Part shown: positions 45,102-60,100 of the stretch, piece by piece
Numbering within the stretch: the first letter of the stretch is position 1
Layout of the letters: each line of letters opens with the position of its first letter
From: Hanleya hanleyi
Lineage: Eukaryota > Mollusca > Polyplacophora > Lepidopleurida > Hanleyidae
DNA: 64,000 bases
Reading direction: 5' to 3'
Assembly: GCA_036873755.1 (NCBI GenBank)
Contig: JAVTVY010018881.1
Coordinates: 1-64,000 of the forward strand
Notes under the pieces: generated by a model
Told to the model about the DNA's origin: nothing
The model's database searches: none
Seen by the model: only the letters and a program-made list of their open reading frames with translations
Made by a program: the position numbers and the translations under genes

Positions 45102-48100
45102 ATGAATATACGTTTACTACTATTGGCCATTGTTATCTTACCTTGTACGACATCTCGGAGTAAGTTCTCAGCATATTATTATTGTTTTTATTGATGTCTA
45201 ATTTAGCCCATTTCAGTAATTGTCACTGTGGATATTTGACCACATTCGTACTGCTTTATTGTTTGGACAAATAATATACAATTTTCTGGGAACAGATTAA
45301 GGTATAATAAGGAACGTGCTTCGACCTACATGTCAAACTGACTCACAACAGACAAACCGCAGCGGTATCGTTACATCCAAGCCAATTACGAAGACTTGTC
45401 TTGAATCTATTTGCTATTACAACAAAAAATGTGGCAAGGAAAACTGATATTCAGACAGTATAATTTGTGGCTACTCCGGAACCATAAAGAGTTGTAAGAT
45501 GTTATGGAATGCGCCAGATTTCTCGTGTGACAGATAGACGTAACAGATGTAACAACATATCGATTTTTATTTATCAAAACCCTTGCATGTTACAGCTAAT
45601 AATTTTGGACTCATTACTCATCTGTCTGTTATAAACAGTGTTTGCTTTTTGCAGAGCCAAATGTGAAACATAACTTCAAGAATCGATTTAAAATGTCATT
45701 TAAATTTACTTCTCGTGGAAAGGGAGGATAACATACAGAATATGAATACAAAGCGATCAACACTGATGTTGTGAAGATTGACTTGGCAAATGTACTTTGA
45801 ATTAATACTAAAACTCAGATTTGGATTAGCACACACAGTCGCCCGGTTTGATATGCACGTATATTCATACTGGAGACCACAGGAATATGTCCGTACAATA
45901 ATATGCTACGATGTCTCTTACCTTCATCCCGAACTTCATATTTATACATTATAAAACATACCCAAATTAGATGCGAATTGTGAAAAGCGCAATTCCAGAG
46001 AATCTCTTATGGTCGCCATTGGTAATAAATCCATAATGCTTCATACGGGAAATAATTTCCAATAACCTCCAACAACTCCATCCGAAGAATGGCCTTTCTG
46101 AACTCATATACTCTCTGCGACAATATATGCAATATGACAGTAAAGTTATCCAATAAAGTTATTGCCACGCACATGTTGCAGTTCTGAAAACTAACATTCA
46201 TACTGGTTTACACAACAGCGCGACACTTGTAACTGCATTAATATACTATTTAGAGGTTCGTTTCCGTAGTTCTATCACGATCCGAGTTTTCTACTTACCG
46301 CCATGTGAAGGAGGTGCCAATCAATTTCCATACAAGCTACGGCAAGTTTCGAAGCACCAGGAGAGATAATCCTGCTGAGGATTGGATATAAATATGACCG
46401 GCGCAATGCGGCGTTCGATTGGCTAATACTCGCGCAATGAATCGAACTGGTTGACTGAAAATTCGATATTTTTCACATAGCGTATTTGAAAAATAAGCGG
46501 TTTGGTAGATCTAGGATCTTTTGAGAGCAAAATCGCCATGGTTGAGACGGTCTCGAGCGTTGGGCATGGATTCGAGTATACCTAAATTTGAGGCATAAAC
46601 TAGGATGATCTTAGGCTGGGATCGCCTTGTGAAACTGACAAACACAGCTTGGAGACAACTCAGCCTTGTGGTCGTTTTTGCACGATGGTCCTTACCTACC
46701 CCTCCCACACACCCCACACTCCTTCAAAATTACGTTATTTATATACACTATGGGATTCATCCTAATCCTGCAGGGTTCTATTCCCAGTTTCGCAACCCGG
46801 ACCCTATACCAGTCTGTGCTGTTTCGGAAAGCATTTTATTTTTGTGATAGGACAAATTGGACAAGGGTTCGAAATCATATTGTTATTATCTTGTTATCAG
46901 AAATTTCAGGTACATGGTGCCACGACGGGCATTACTGTGATAGCAGCTCATCGAAATGTGTCTTGAAAAATTGTGTTTGTAAACTTGGATACACGAATGT
47001 CCGATCTCCTGCATCATCGCCATTGAATTATTGCCAAGGTAAGCATGATATTTCTCGAAGTAGCTGTTCATTTAATTACGGTAGTCGTCTTGCCCAGCTG
47101 ACCGACGTAATCATAGAGTTCACGAAGGCTGGATTTATATGAGCCATCCTCGGCTTTAAAATATAACAATAACAAGGTTCAGTGTCCAGTCTTATCCATT
47201 CACAGGGCATCTTCCCAGCGCACGTTTTCTCCGCTTATAACAAGCTACGCAGATCAAAGTTAACTGCGGTAGCCTTGGTGTATTAGCCGTATAGAGTAGG
47301 ATGTTCACACGGTGGATCAGTCCAAACAGTATTGGTATCGACTAGTCTGATACACCAGGGTTCACATTCCCACAGAGACAATTCAATCGGGATTCTCACC
47401 GAGTGTGTCGGCCTATGGAAGGCAAACACCGCCAAAAATACAACAGTGAAACAAATAAGCTTGAGTCAAACGTTCATTTGACAAACGAACAACGTACAGG
47501 CAAACAATTAACGTTCATTTGACAGGCGATTAACGTTCGCTTACCAAACGAACAACGTACAGTCAAACGAACATCACACAGTCAAACGATTAACGTACAG
47601 TCAAACGAACATCAGACAGTCAAACGATTAACGTACAGTCAAACGAACATCACACAGTCAAACGATTAACGTACAGTCAAACGAACATCAGACAGTCAAA
47701 CGATTAACGAACAGAGGGCGCCAACATCGACATAAAAGTTTATGTGGAAAAAGCGCGCCGAATATAGAAAAATGGCGATCCAGCACATCAGCGACGCGGT
47801 TCGTCTCCTGAACCTAGCCGCTGCGATGCTTGGCCAGGCAGTTAATCTAACAACTTCTTGAAATAAACAAATATTCTGAAATTTATACATGTGTTATTCA
47901 GACTGTTGTGCTATAGATTCAGTTAAAACATTTCTGTCAAATTTCAATTTCGAGAAAAACTAAATGATGTTCACAAAGGCTTTCATAATCACCTGTTTGA
48001 AATAATTTCCAGCTATCTAGTTCTGCAAATAATTCATTGATCATATCATATCTTACCATATTTCATATCTAGTTAATGAGAAATAACTTTTTATCTACCT

Positions 48101-51100
48101 GGATGTTTTGAGAACAAAAAAAACCTGGTCCTAAATTGTTTTCTGAAAATTGCGATTCAGATGTCGATTGCACACTAATAGCATCAAAAACAGCCGGACT
48201 TGAATACGTGTGTACATGTAGTTTCATCCGCCATTATTTTTTAAATTCGATATATTTGAACGTTTCTAAAAAAAGTGAGTAACAGCATTTTTTCAAAGCA
48301 TGACAGGCCTAATAATATCCCTTGGTCGTAAGATTATGGTTACCGGGGGGTATAATAAAGATATTCGAATTTGAATTGGGGGGGGGGGGGGCAATATGGT
48401 CCCCAATCAAATTTTCTACCCTATTTCTGGAACGCCAAATACTTGACAGCTGACACTCCGTGACTTTGTATGTTGGGGTCATTTTGATCCTATTGCATGG
48501 CCCTCCGAACAGACTATCATGGGTAAATTCAAAATGGCTACCATGTGGGGTATACCAGGAAAGTGATGTTTTCGTCGTTTTTGTTCCAAATTTCTGCTTT
48601 TCTAAGTGGGCAGAAACTATTTTATTCCACATCAGACTATTACTTACCAATTTATCCTGCAGTTTGTCGAGAAATGGCAAAGATAAAATAAATCGAAAAA
48701 TCGACCAAAAAAAGTTTTTTTAAAATGACGTCACTGTGACGTCATCACATCGGCCATCTTGGTTATTTTTACATTTCTGATAGAGCTTGACCCAGGGGTA
48801 TAGTGTGGGACGTTTCAGCGCCTAGCTCAAGGGGTAAAGAAAATATTTAAGGGGGAGGGAGGCATACCTCCTCCCCAAATCCCCAAGCCAGATAGGGTTA
48901 ATAGGCCATTTGCCAGCTCTACGATCGTTACAGAGCAATCTGGGTATATTCATTGTGTAACAGAGATGCACAAAATGCACATGCAACTGTTTCGAACCAT
49001 TTTCCAGATTTCGAACTGAATACAATATATCCAAATTGAATTTCTTTCTCTCCAAGCGCTGGACTAGGTGATAAATATTAAATAAACAAACAGTCATTTA
49101 ACTAGAAGAGAATTGTTCAGTTCATATCTTGTATCTTTCCTATTTAGAAAATTCAGGCTATCCCAACAATGAACTCAACAGAGATATAACCAACTAGTAA
49201 AATCATTTATTCACACATTGCTACTTCTAAGTATCGGTACAAGAATCTCGTAAACAATTCTACATGGAGCATTTTAAACGGTACATTTCAAACAAGGGTG
49301 GTTAAATATATATATTTGAATTTGGAGCTTTTGCCAGCCGGGGCTCAATGATGAGTATTAACAATACACAGGCATTTAACTAGAAGAGAATTGTGATGTT
49401 GATATCTTTTTGAGTCAAATGAGCTCTACGCGACTTTTGGTTCTGAAACAACTATGTTATTCCAATTCGGTACTCGATTAATATATGGCTTCTATGGTAC
49501 ATAAACATCATATTCATTGGAAACACACAAAAAAACACGGGAAAAGATGGTATAAATGTGACGTTATTTTTGGAGCTATAAAAACAGCTTTTTACCTGTG
49601 GCCGTCCACCCCAAATCATTAGAGTATTGCCATAATTTTCTATCTTAAATTAAAATTGTCATAACTGTTTGACTGTTGCAATGCGCACACGTGTGCAGGG
49701 TACACTGAGCGCGCTGTCGTCAGTTCTGCAAAAGGACGAATAGCGCAAATCACTCTATCCAACCGGTTTTTTTTTGTTACTGATTAATAATTAATAACCA
49801 CTTCGTTTTTACCAGTTTTTCCACATTACCAGTGGAAGTCTTGACAGATGTTGACCATGGAAATTTCAAATTCTCGCCACTGACAGCTGATTGATGCTAC
49901 AGAATGTCATTCAATTTGTAAACAGGGAGCCTTCTCACCCTTCACTGATCATGTCTCCATCCACCATACTTTTTCCAAAGTGGCCCAAATCAACACCAGG
50001 AAGTACAGGTTGAAGACTCATCTGCAAGTTGAAATATCAGATGTATCAGAAATGCTGAAAAATCGCAGCTCATAAAATCCATAAAGATCTGCTCTCAAAT
50101 TTCTAAACAATGTAGGTCGTGGGCACTGAACCGGAAGTGTTTAATTGTAGTCTGATGCCTACTCGTGGACGTTCTGCTCGTAGATGGGGACCTGTTGACC
50201 CCCACTCTCTTGAAGACAAGAGACGACCATCCAAATTATCTCCCCTCACTGTGACTGTGACGCCCTCTGTTGACTGATGTTCAGTTGACTGTACGTTAAT
50301 CGTTTGAATGTCTGATGTTCGTATGACTGTACGTTAATCGTTTGACTGTCTGATGTTCGTTTGACTGTATGCTGTTCGTTTGGTAAGCGAACGTTAATCG
50401 TCTGTCAAATGAACGTTAATTGTTTGGTGAACGAACGTTAATTGTTTGCCTGTGCGTTGTTCGTTTGTCAAATGAACGTTAATCGTTTGATTCAAGCTTA
50501 TTTGTTCCACTGTTGTGTTTTTGGCGGTGTTTGCCTTCCATATCGCCCTCTTGATGCGAAAACACCAATCAACGGACAAGTGTAAACACTGGTCTGTATG
50601 ATGACTGACTGTGACGGAAGGACGATGGTTGTCAAGGTCAGATTATCATTCGCTTCGATGCGCTTTCCCACGTCTGTGGTTATCTTGACGAATTGTCATA
50701 CATGCTGATCTTGCCTATTCAACTTCAACTAGAACTCGTGGACTCCGAAAGGCTGCCGTTATCTGTGTGATTTTATGGTTTTGATGTTTGACTGTGATCT
50801 TTAGAAATACATAGTTTTTCCTATTTCCCAAAATTTGATCATGTGTATACATAGGTTGTGTTATGTGTAATGCTTTAGTTACCTTTGACAGTCATAACAG
50901 GATGAAATGTACGAAGTACAATAATTTGATAATTTATCCCATTAATTAATTTGATGCTTCAGAGAAAATTTTAATGAAAATCAGAGCGTCTGAAGTCCAC
51001 CGACATTGAAACTACTGATTTGGCTTGGAACCTTAACATTCAGTACCCAGCATGGAAAGCAATCTCGAGTACGTGATATCCTCGTTATCCACATACCAAA

Positions 51101-54100
51101 TCTGCAAAGAATCCGTTCAGGTTTTTGAAAGTTACCGTCCAGAAGTAAAAAGCATGCTCCATTAGAGTGAGAACTAAAATAGCTGATTCGCACAACTTAG
51201 TTTTTGTCTCGCATAGAATCCCTCAGTCTTGCGCCTCTGCACTCAAGTGAGACTGACATGTCTGAAATGCCCAGGCCAAAATATTTAAATACAGATAATT
51301 TCATTGGCTCGTTTAAATGCGGCGGGCATGTGACCTGATGCTCCAGGAACAACTTTCGAACAGGATTATGTCCCTCCAGAAATATATCCTTTGCAGCCGA
51401 GAGGTGACACCATGTGGAATACATGCCGAATCATAGCGTTGAGCTAAGAGCAGTCTTAAGCGAAACGTGAAATGCCCTCAGCATGCTAAGATGGATGTTG
51501 ACTCGGTGGGCTCATTTCTCTCACCAGACTGTTCCACTATTAGGGAGTTCAGTGTAACATGTCAACAAAAGGTTCAATTATGAGATTAAATTTGTTGGAA
51601 CGATATTTTCTTAAATATCATAACAGCAGGGGGGGGGGGGGTTAGCCACTTTTTCATCTATGTTAGTATTAAACCCAGAATAAAAACTTGAATTTGAAGA
51701 ATTGAATTTTTGAGAAATTTTGAAATTGAGTTTTGCCCCAAACAATTGTTTTTTATCGATGGGAAAATGCGCGCGAAACACGCGCAAAAAAAAATGTGTT
51801 ATAGTGGATAAATATTGAATTCTTCAAGAGATAAGTCGAGTTCCCAAATGAAAATGTCGTGACAAATAATCAAGTGATTATTGTCTGGAGCAAGTCAAAA
51901 TCGGCACGGGCAACGCAACGTTCATGTTCATGTGTTAGCTGCCCGTGTTGGCAAGCACGATTTTCTTCCGATTAAAATACTCAGTGACAAAGTTTAATTC
52001 AGCTTTTATTCTCCGCAATAAAACGATCACTCCGCTTGTTCTGGTTATCGAATTGCTGTTGCCAGGCATGAACACTTGATAGAAATACAGGCCAGATCGT
52101 GCCATCAATCTAGTGCAGTTCTCTTTATTTATCCATTAGTTTTGCCTTTCAAGCTTCGCTAACCACAGCGCCCTCAACGAGCAGATTAATTACATAAAGG
52201 GAGATCACTTCCAAGGAGCTGTCGTAAAAGTCTCGCGAGAGCCCATTTTGCAGTATGAGCAAGACGTTTCCGCGCAGTTTTTTTGGGGGGATTTTGGATT
52301 TTGAACTTCCGGTTCAGAATTTTACACAAACAATTTGGGCTTGAAAAACACTTCCGTTTATCTGAGACAGCCCAAATTGGTACGAATTTCTAGTTCAATT
52401 TCTTCTCCACATTTGGCCCTGTGACGGTAAGTCTCAACTCTGCTTTGTTTATTCGCAATCTTGCGGACAAAGCGATTTTGGCCCCCATGAGACCAAGCTG
52501 ATTCAATAAGGCTGCGACGCTACGCGGCAGCCTTAAAAACATCACTTTCGCAAACGAACCCATTCTCATCTCTCTACATAGCTCATAGCGGTCAACGATG
52601 TAAATAGCATAATACACGTACGAATCCGAAAAATCTGAACAGCTAACCTCAAACTGCGAACCGCAGTCTAACTTATCGGACATCAAAAACTCGCAGATGA
52701 GTGAAGAGGTACGGTTAAACAGTAGGAAGTCACATGCACTTCTGCTGGGATGTAACCAACAAGCTAAATATGTCAAAGGAGACTAAATCTGGCATCATTT
52801 TAATATAACTGATGAAATTTGAAAAACTTCATTTATGTATTGATCTGCGCTAAACGAAGTTTACATATGTTTTAGGGGAACACAGCCATATACTTTTAAT
52901 CCAAAACAGGAAAACTGATATTTTTCTGGAGGTCTACATGCTGATATATCAATTTCGGAAATAATGAGATGGTCAGAAGCATAAAAGTAGAATTATGACT
53001 GATCAAAATGTGCTGTTTTGCCTATTTAGGTATGCAGATTTTTTTGCACTTTTACCAAAAATATAACATCTCAAATCTGATTTTTTTCTCTCCCAATATA
53101 TATTTTAAATAACTGATACTAGTGTGATTTGGTGTGTCAAATTTTTATTTGAAGAGCAAATCTTCCACACAAATTCCTCAAAATAACAAAATATAGGCCA
53201 GGAAGTTCATGTTGGTCAATCCATGTTCATGCTGTTAATCAGAATCGCGAAATGTCCTCCCTCGCCATGCAGATTCTAAAGAATTCGATATGACAGCGTG
53301 CATGGAGGTCGCATCCGCGTTCACGCGTAAAAATCGCTGGGTTTTTCCGCATTAAAACTTATGCAACAAACAGATTTCTCTCAAATAACCCAAGACACAG
53401 TCCTCCCTCATCCGACTAAAAAGATCTTCCAAAGTAGTCGCTGGATAAAAAGAATCTCTTACAATCTTAAAATCTATACAGTCGATAAGAATGTGTTTCA
53501 CTGTGAGATCATACAACTTGGAACTGGCCCTCTTTTAGTATATGCTCGTGTGTCAATCGTGTATGACCGATTCTACATCGGCTGATCAAGACTTGATGAA
53601 AACGTTTCTGGCTGTTCAGATGAGTATAGCCTACAGTTATTTTGAACTCATGATTTTGTTAGTATTCACAGCATTCCATAAAGATTGAAACAGCCTCTCA
53701 CATAAGTACAGATAGAGGGTCTGAAATTGCTATTTGAGATTCCAACAGGATCAACCTCATCATCTAGGGCTGCCTTAGCCATTCTATCAGCCTCAGTATT
53801 ACCTCTGATGCCAACGTGACTATGCAACCAACAAAACACGATATCAATATGTTGATCAAATATCTACAGTCATATAATTATAGAATATTCAAGATGGTGG
53901 AATGAGTCGAAGTTCTACTTTTAATCGCTTGAAGGCATGACAGTGAATCTGAGAATATGACATATTTTTCCTTTTAGTGGACCCAATACCTTCCAAAGCC
54001 AACAATATAGCTTTTGCTTCTGCAGTGAATATCGAACTTTTACCTGGTAGTCGACATGTTTTAGTTTTGGAACCAAAGATAGTAGCACATGCTACTCTCT

Positions 54101-57100
54101 CACCACCTTTAGAACCATCTGTATAAATAGCCTGATGTGATCTGTATTTTTCTCTCAGCAGACCAAATTCTTCTGTATACAATAGCTGACTCGTGTTTGC
54201 CTTTTTAAACCTGGATTTGAAGGAGATGGAGAAAACTGCATGGGTATGTTTTCTATGTAAAAGTACCTTTTATCAAATTCCTCGGAACTTTTTAAAATCG
54301 ATTAGAGTTTTATTCCATTGTGGCTATTTTCAACCAGTAATATACGGTAAACATAAAAGGAAGAAATTGAATGTTCACCGTGTTATTTGTTTCTAAGGCA
54401 GCATATTGAGTGCGCATATTTGACTGAACTCTAGAATTGCATTGAAACCCATGTAATTTCCTAAATCCTCTCAATTGTACGAAAAAATATGGTCAAAATA
54501 CATAATTTTTCGGATATACTCTTTTTCAAGTTGTACTCCATTATAAAACTTATTTTGGAGACTTCATCATCAACAGTTTTGCGAAAGGTAATGAAACTTC
54601 TCAATTACAAGCGTCTGGTCCGTCATTCATAATTCAGGCGTCTTCGATTAGATATCTCCGTCCATAATCCTTAGACCTTTTCCCTTTTCCATATAACAGC
54701 ATTAGCACCATATTCAAAGACAATCATCGTCGCTATATAGCTGAAATATTGCTGAATGCGACGTTAAACCCTAATTCTCTCTCTCTATCAAAGACAATCA
54801 TAGTATACATAAACATAGGCTAATTTCCCGCAAGAGAGAAACGGTCAACAGTTGTGAAATATGCGGGCAAGACATCATGATATTCCAATAATATCAAATC
54901 CGTATCACTGATCAGAATTCTTAATCCATATGATATTCGTTGTAAAGTCGTCATCTAGAGAATGACTTTCACACTAAATATTCTATAAAATAATTTTCCT
55001 CCCAGATTAAAGTCGTACGAAATTCCACTCCATATCCAGAGTAAGATTAGACAATTGAACGTTTCATTTACAGATGTAGATCAGTGTACCCAACATCCCT
55101 GCCATGACAACGCCACCGGTAATAACATAGAGGGAAGTTACAACTGCACATGTTGGTCAATCCATGTTCATGCCGTTAATCAGAATCGCGAAATGTCCTC
55201 CCTCGCCATGCAGATTCTAAAGAATTCGATATGACAGCGTGCATGGAGGTTGCATCCGCGTTCACGCGTAAAAATCGCTGGGTTTTTCCGCATTAAAACT
55301 TATGCAACAAACAGATTTCTCTCAAATAACCCAAGACACAGTCCTCCCTCATCCGACTAAAAAGATCTTCCAAAGTAGCCGCTGGATAAAAAGAATCTCT
55401 TACAATCTTAAAATCTATACAGTCGATAAGAATATGTTTCACTGTGAGATCATACAACTTGGGACTGGTCCTCTTTTAGTATATGCTCGTGTGTCAATCG
55501 TGCATGACCGATTCTACATCGCCTGATCATGACAGATAGAGGGTCTGAAATTGCTATTTGAGATTCCAACAGGATCAACCTCATCATCTAGGGCTGCCTT
55601 AGCCATTCTATCAGCCTCAGTATTACCGCTCAGTATTACGAGCATATTTCTAAAATAGGAAATAAACTCAAATATGTCGCTACGTGGGGCTGTAGAACAC
55701 ACGAACTTATGTTTTCTGATCGGTAGTCTTTTTAATGATAAGACTTACCAATTCCTACAACACTAATCAAGAATCCCAGTTGGAAGAAAAGACAACTTGT
55801 GCCAACCTACAAGACGGATGATCTGCAACAGAAGCTGGGGGCCTGAGTTTCTGGTTAAATGTTCAAAAATGTCATTTTCATGTGCGGCTAAATAAATTTT
55901 TACTGCATAATCCAACCTATTTTTTGCAACTGATTATTTGACCTGCGGTCCAAATCCCTGCCGCTGAACTTTCTCCTACATCGAGTTATTCTTTCTGTTA
56001 ATCGGATCGTGAGGCGCCGCAATATTATTTCTTCCCTTCTGAATTTGTTTCTTCCTTAACTATCGCTGACGAGTAGGGATAACGCTCGTCACTCGCACAC
56101 ATACCGGTTGTTCAGTCGGTGAATATATAGGAAAAGGTTTGGCGGTACCTGTATATCAGTGTGAGATGAGCTATCTCGATATGTGCTACTAAAACATCAG
56201 CTGGAATTAAACACAACTTGGTCCAACCTATAGAACGGATGATGTGCGACAGAAGCTGATTGCCTGAGTCTCTGGTTAATGATATCAAGCACAAATTGCA
56301 CATCTTATATAGTCTAACCAGAGAAAACAATATAAAGCATGACATATAGTAATGTGACACCACAGCCTAATTTTCAGCACACAACAAAGAGCAATCTTAA
56401 GGAAGTTCGTTTTATTTCCTTTACCGGAAGCCAACCGATATATCTCATAAACCCGACATTTATAGACAAATGAGAATTCATATCCACTGACAACGAATAT
56501 AGAACTTAAGTTTTTCCCTGAAAACTGTCGACAACAGCTGAAATTTCAACTATCTGATTTCCTATCATTCAGCATGCGATTTCGACACTTATCTCTATTG
56601 CCAGAAACCGGCACAGTGAAGAGTCAGTTTGTTGTGGCTATTTTCAATCAGTAATTCATACTGTAAATATAAAAGGAAGGAATTGAATTAATGTTCACCG
56701 TGTTATTTGTTTCTAAAGCAGCATATTGAGTGAGCATATTTGACTGAATCCTATGCTATTGAAACCCAAGTAATTTCCTAAATCCTCCCAGCCTTTCTGA
56801 TATTACATAGGGTAATTGTGCAGCTGTGCTTGGATTCATCGCTTTAAGTTCTGCTTTTCCATTTATTCTTCTCCACATTACTATATTGCAGATATAGATG
56901 AATGTAATCAGGGCTTTTGCCATGCCAACGCCTCATGTTATAATACTGATGGGAGTTACATATGTACCTGTGAACCTGGATTTGAAGGAGATGGAGAAAA
57001 CTGCACGGGTATGTTTTCTGTGTAAAAGTACCTTTTATCAAATTCCTCGGAACTTTTTAAAATCGATTAGAGTTTTATTCCATTGTGGCTATTTTCAACC

Positions 57101-60100
57101 AGTAATATACGGTAAACATAAAAGGAAGAAATTGAATGTTCACCGTGTTATTTGTTTCTAAGGCAGCATATTGAGTGCGCATATTTGACTGAACTCTAGA
57201 ATTGCATTGAAACCCAGTTATTTCCTAAATCCTCTCAATTGTACGTAAAAAGATGTATATAGAAAACAATATGGTCAAAATACATAATTTTTCGGATATA
57301 CTCTTTTTCAAGTTGTACTCCATTATAAAACTTATTTTGGAGACTTCATCATCAACAGTTTTGCGAAAGGTAATGAAACTTCTCAATTACAAGCGTCTGG
57401 TCCGTCATTCATAATTCAGGCGTCTTCGATTAGATATCTCCGCCCATAATCCTTAGACCTTTTCCCTTTTCCATATAACAGCATTAGCACCATATTCAAA
57501 GACAATCATCGTCGCTATATAGCTGAAATATTGCTGAATGCGACGTTAAACCCTAATTCTCTCTCTCTCTCAAAGACAATCATAGTATACATAAACATAG
57601 GCTAATTTCCCGCAAGAGAGAAACGGTCAACAGTTGTGAAATATGCGGGCAAGACATCATGATATTCCAATAATATCAAATCCGTATCACTGATCAGAAT
57701 TCTTAATCCATATGATATTCGTTGTAAAGTCGTCATCTAGAGAATGACTTTCACACTAAATATTCTATAAAATAATTTTCCTCCCAGATTAAAGTCGTAC
57801 GAAATTCCACTCCATATCCAGAGTAAGATTAGACAATTGAACGTTTCATTTACAGATGTAGATCAGTGTACCCAACATCCCTGCCATGACAACGCCACCG
57901 GTAATAACATAGAGGGAAGTTACAACTGCACATGTTGGTCAATCCATGTTCATGCCGTTAATCAGAATCGCGAAATGTCCTCCCTCGCCATGCAGATTCT
58001 AAAGAATTCGATATGACAGCGTGCATGGAGGTTGCATCCGCGTTCACGCGTAAAAATCGCTGGGTTTTTCCGCATTAAAACTTATGCAACAAACAGATTT
58101 CTCTCAAATAACCCAAGACACAGTCCTCCCTCATCCGACTAAAAAGATCTTCCAAAGTAGTCGCTGGATAAAAAGAATCTCTTACAATCTTAAAATCTAT
58201 ACAGTCGATAAGAATATGTTTCACTGTGAGATCATACAACTTGGGACTGGTCCTCTTTTAGTATATGCTCGTGTGTCAATCGTGCATGACCGATTCTACA
58301 TCGCCTGATCATGACAGATAGAGGGTCTGAAATTGCTATTTGAGATTCCAACAGGATCAACCTCATCATCTAGGGCTGCCTTAGCCATTCTATCAGCCTC
58401 AGTATTACCGCTGATGCCAACGTGACTATGCAACCAACAAAACACGATATCAATCTGTTGATCAAATATCTACAGTCATATAATTATAGAATATTCAAGA
58501 TGGTGGAATGAGTCGAAGTTCTACTTTTAATCGCTTGAAGGCATGACAGTGAATCTGAGAATATGACATATTTTTCCTTTTAGTGGACCCAATACCTTCC
58601 AAAGCCAACAATATAGCTTTTGCTTCTGCAGTGAATATCGAACTTTTACCTGGTAGTCGACAGGTTTTAGTTTTGGAACCAAGGATAGTAGCACATGCTA
58701 CTCTCTCGCCACCTTTAGAACCATCTGTATAAATAGCCTGATGTGATCTGTATATTTCTCTCAGCAGACCAAATTCTTCTGTATACAATAGCTGACTCGT
58801 GTTTGCCTTTTTATAAAATGATTACAGTTTTATTCTCTTTGGAGGTAACGCCATTCATAGCCATGTGTTAGCTCGCTCATCATTTCTCCTTCAGTTTAAG
58901 TAGACAAACCCTTTATTATTTACAGATGTGAATGAATGTATGCAGCAGCCTTGTCATAATAACGCCACGTGTAATAACAGTCCGGGGAATTATACCTGTA
59001 CTTGCTTGCGAGGGTTTGAAGGCGACGGAGAGCACTGTTCAGGTAAAATTACATAGTCCACCGTATTATTATATACCTATATTTCATGTTAATTTTGTTA
59101 ATTGACAACGAACTCTTAATTTCATTCTTCAGAGTCTGTTTTTTCACAAAAGCGGAATGATTACAATACGCCTAGGTTCTCCACCAAGTTTTAAAAGTTT
59201 TTTTGTGCCGCAACTCCATCACCTTATCTAAAATAGGAAATAAACCTCAAATATGTCGCTACGTGGGGCTGTAGAAAACACGAACTTATGTTTTCTGATC
59301 GGTGGTCTTTTTAATGATAAGACTTACCAATTCCTACAACACTAATCAAGAATCCCAGTTGGAAGAAAAGACAACTTGTGCCAACCTACAAGACGGATGA
59401 TCTGCAACAGAAGCTGGGGGCCTGAGTTTCTGGTTAAATGTCCAAGAATGTCATTTTCATGTGCGGCTAAATAAATTTTTACTGCATAATCCAACCTATT
59501 TTTTGCAACTGATTATTTGACCTGTGGTCCAAATCCCTGCCGCTGAACTTTCTCCTACATCGAGTTATTCTTTCTGTTAATCGGATCGTGAGGCGCCGCA
59601 ATATTATTTCTTCCCTTCCCGGCACAGTGAAGAGTCAGTTTGTTGTGGCTATTTTCAATCAGTAATTCATACTGTAAATATAAAAGGAAGGAATTGAATT
59701 AATGTTCACCGTGTTATTTGTTTCTAAAGCAGCATATTGAGTGAGCATATTTGACTGAATCATATTCTATTGAAACCCAAGTAATTTCCTAAATCCTCCC
59801 AGCCTTTCTGATATTACATAGGGTAATTGTGCAGCTGTGCTTGGATTCATCGCTTTAAGTTCTGCTTTTCCATTTATTCTTCTCCACATTACTATATTGC
59901 AGATATAGATGAATGTAATCAGGGCTTTTGCCATGCCAACGCCTCATGTTATAATACTGATGGGAGTTACATATGTACCTGTGAACCTGGATTTGAAGGA
60001 GATGGAGAAAACTGCACGGGTATGTTTTCTGTGTAAAAGTACCTTTTATCAAATTCCTCGGAACTTTTTAAAATCGATTAGAGTTTTATTCCATTGTGGC

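Noticed and set aside
47440..47715. CRISPR-like array of CAGTCAAACGA repeats
   Set aside because: Eukaryotic context, unit length varies, the 'spacers' are themselves variants of the repeat, and an inverted copy with the same edges exists at 50261-50550.
52390..52776. 128-codon minus-strand frame
   Set aside because: No domain, no matching splice context, and about one such frame is expected by chance in a window of this size and base composition.
53361..58308. Three near-identical 74-codon plus-strand frames beginning MQQTDFSQ (53361, 55302, 58084)
   Set aside because: They are antisense shadows of the C-terminus of a minus-strand jockey/I-like element ([11 protein letters not shown] ... 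LLHKF).
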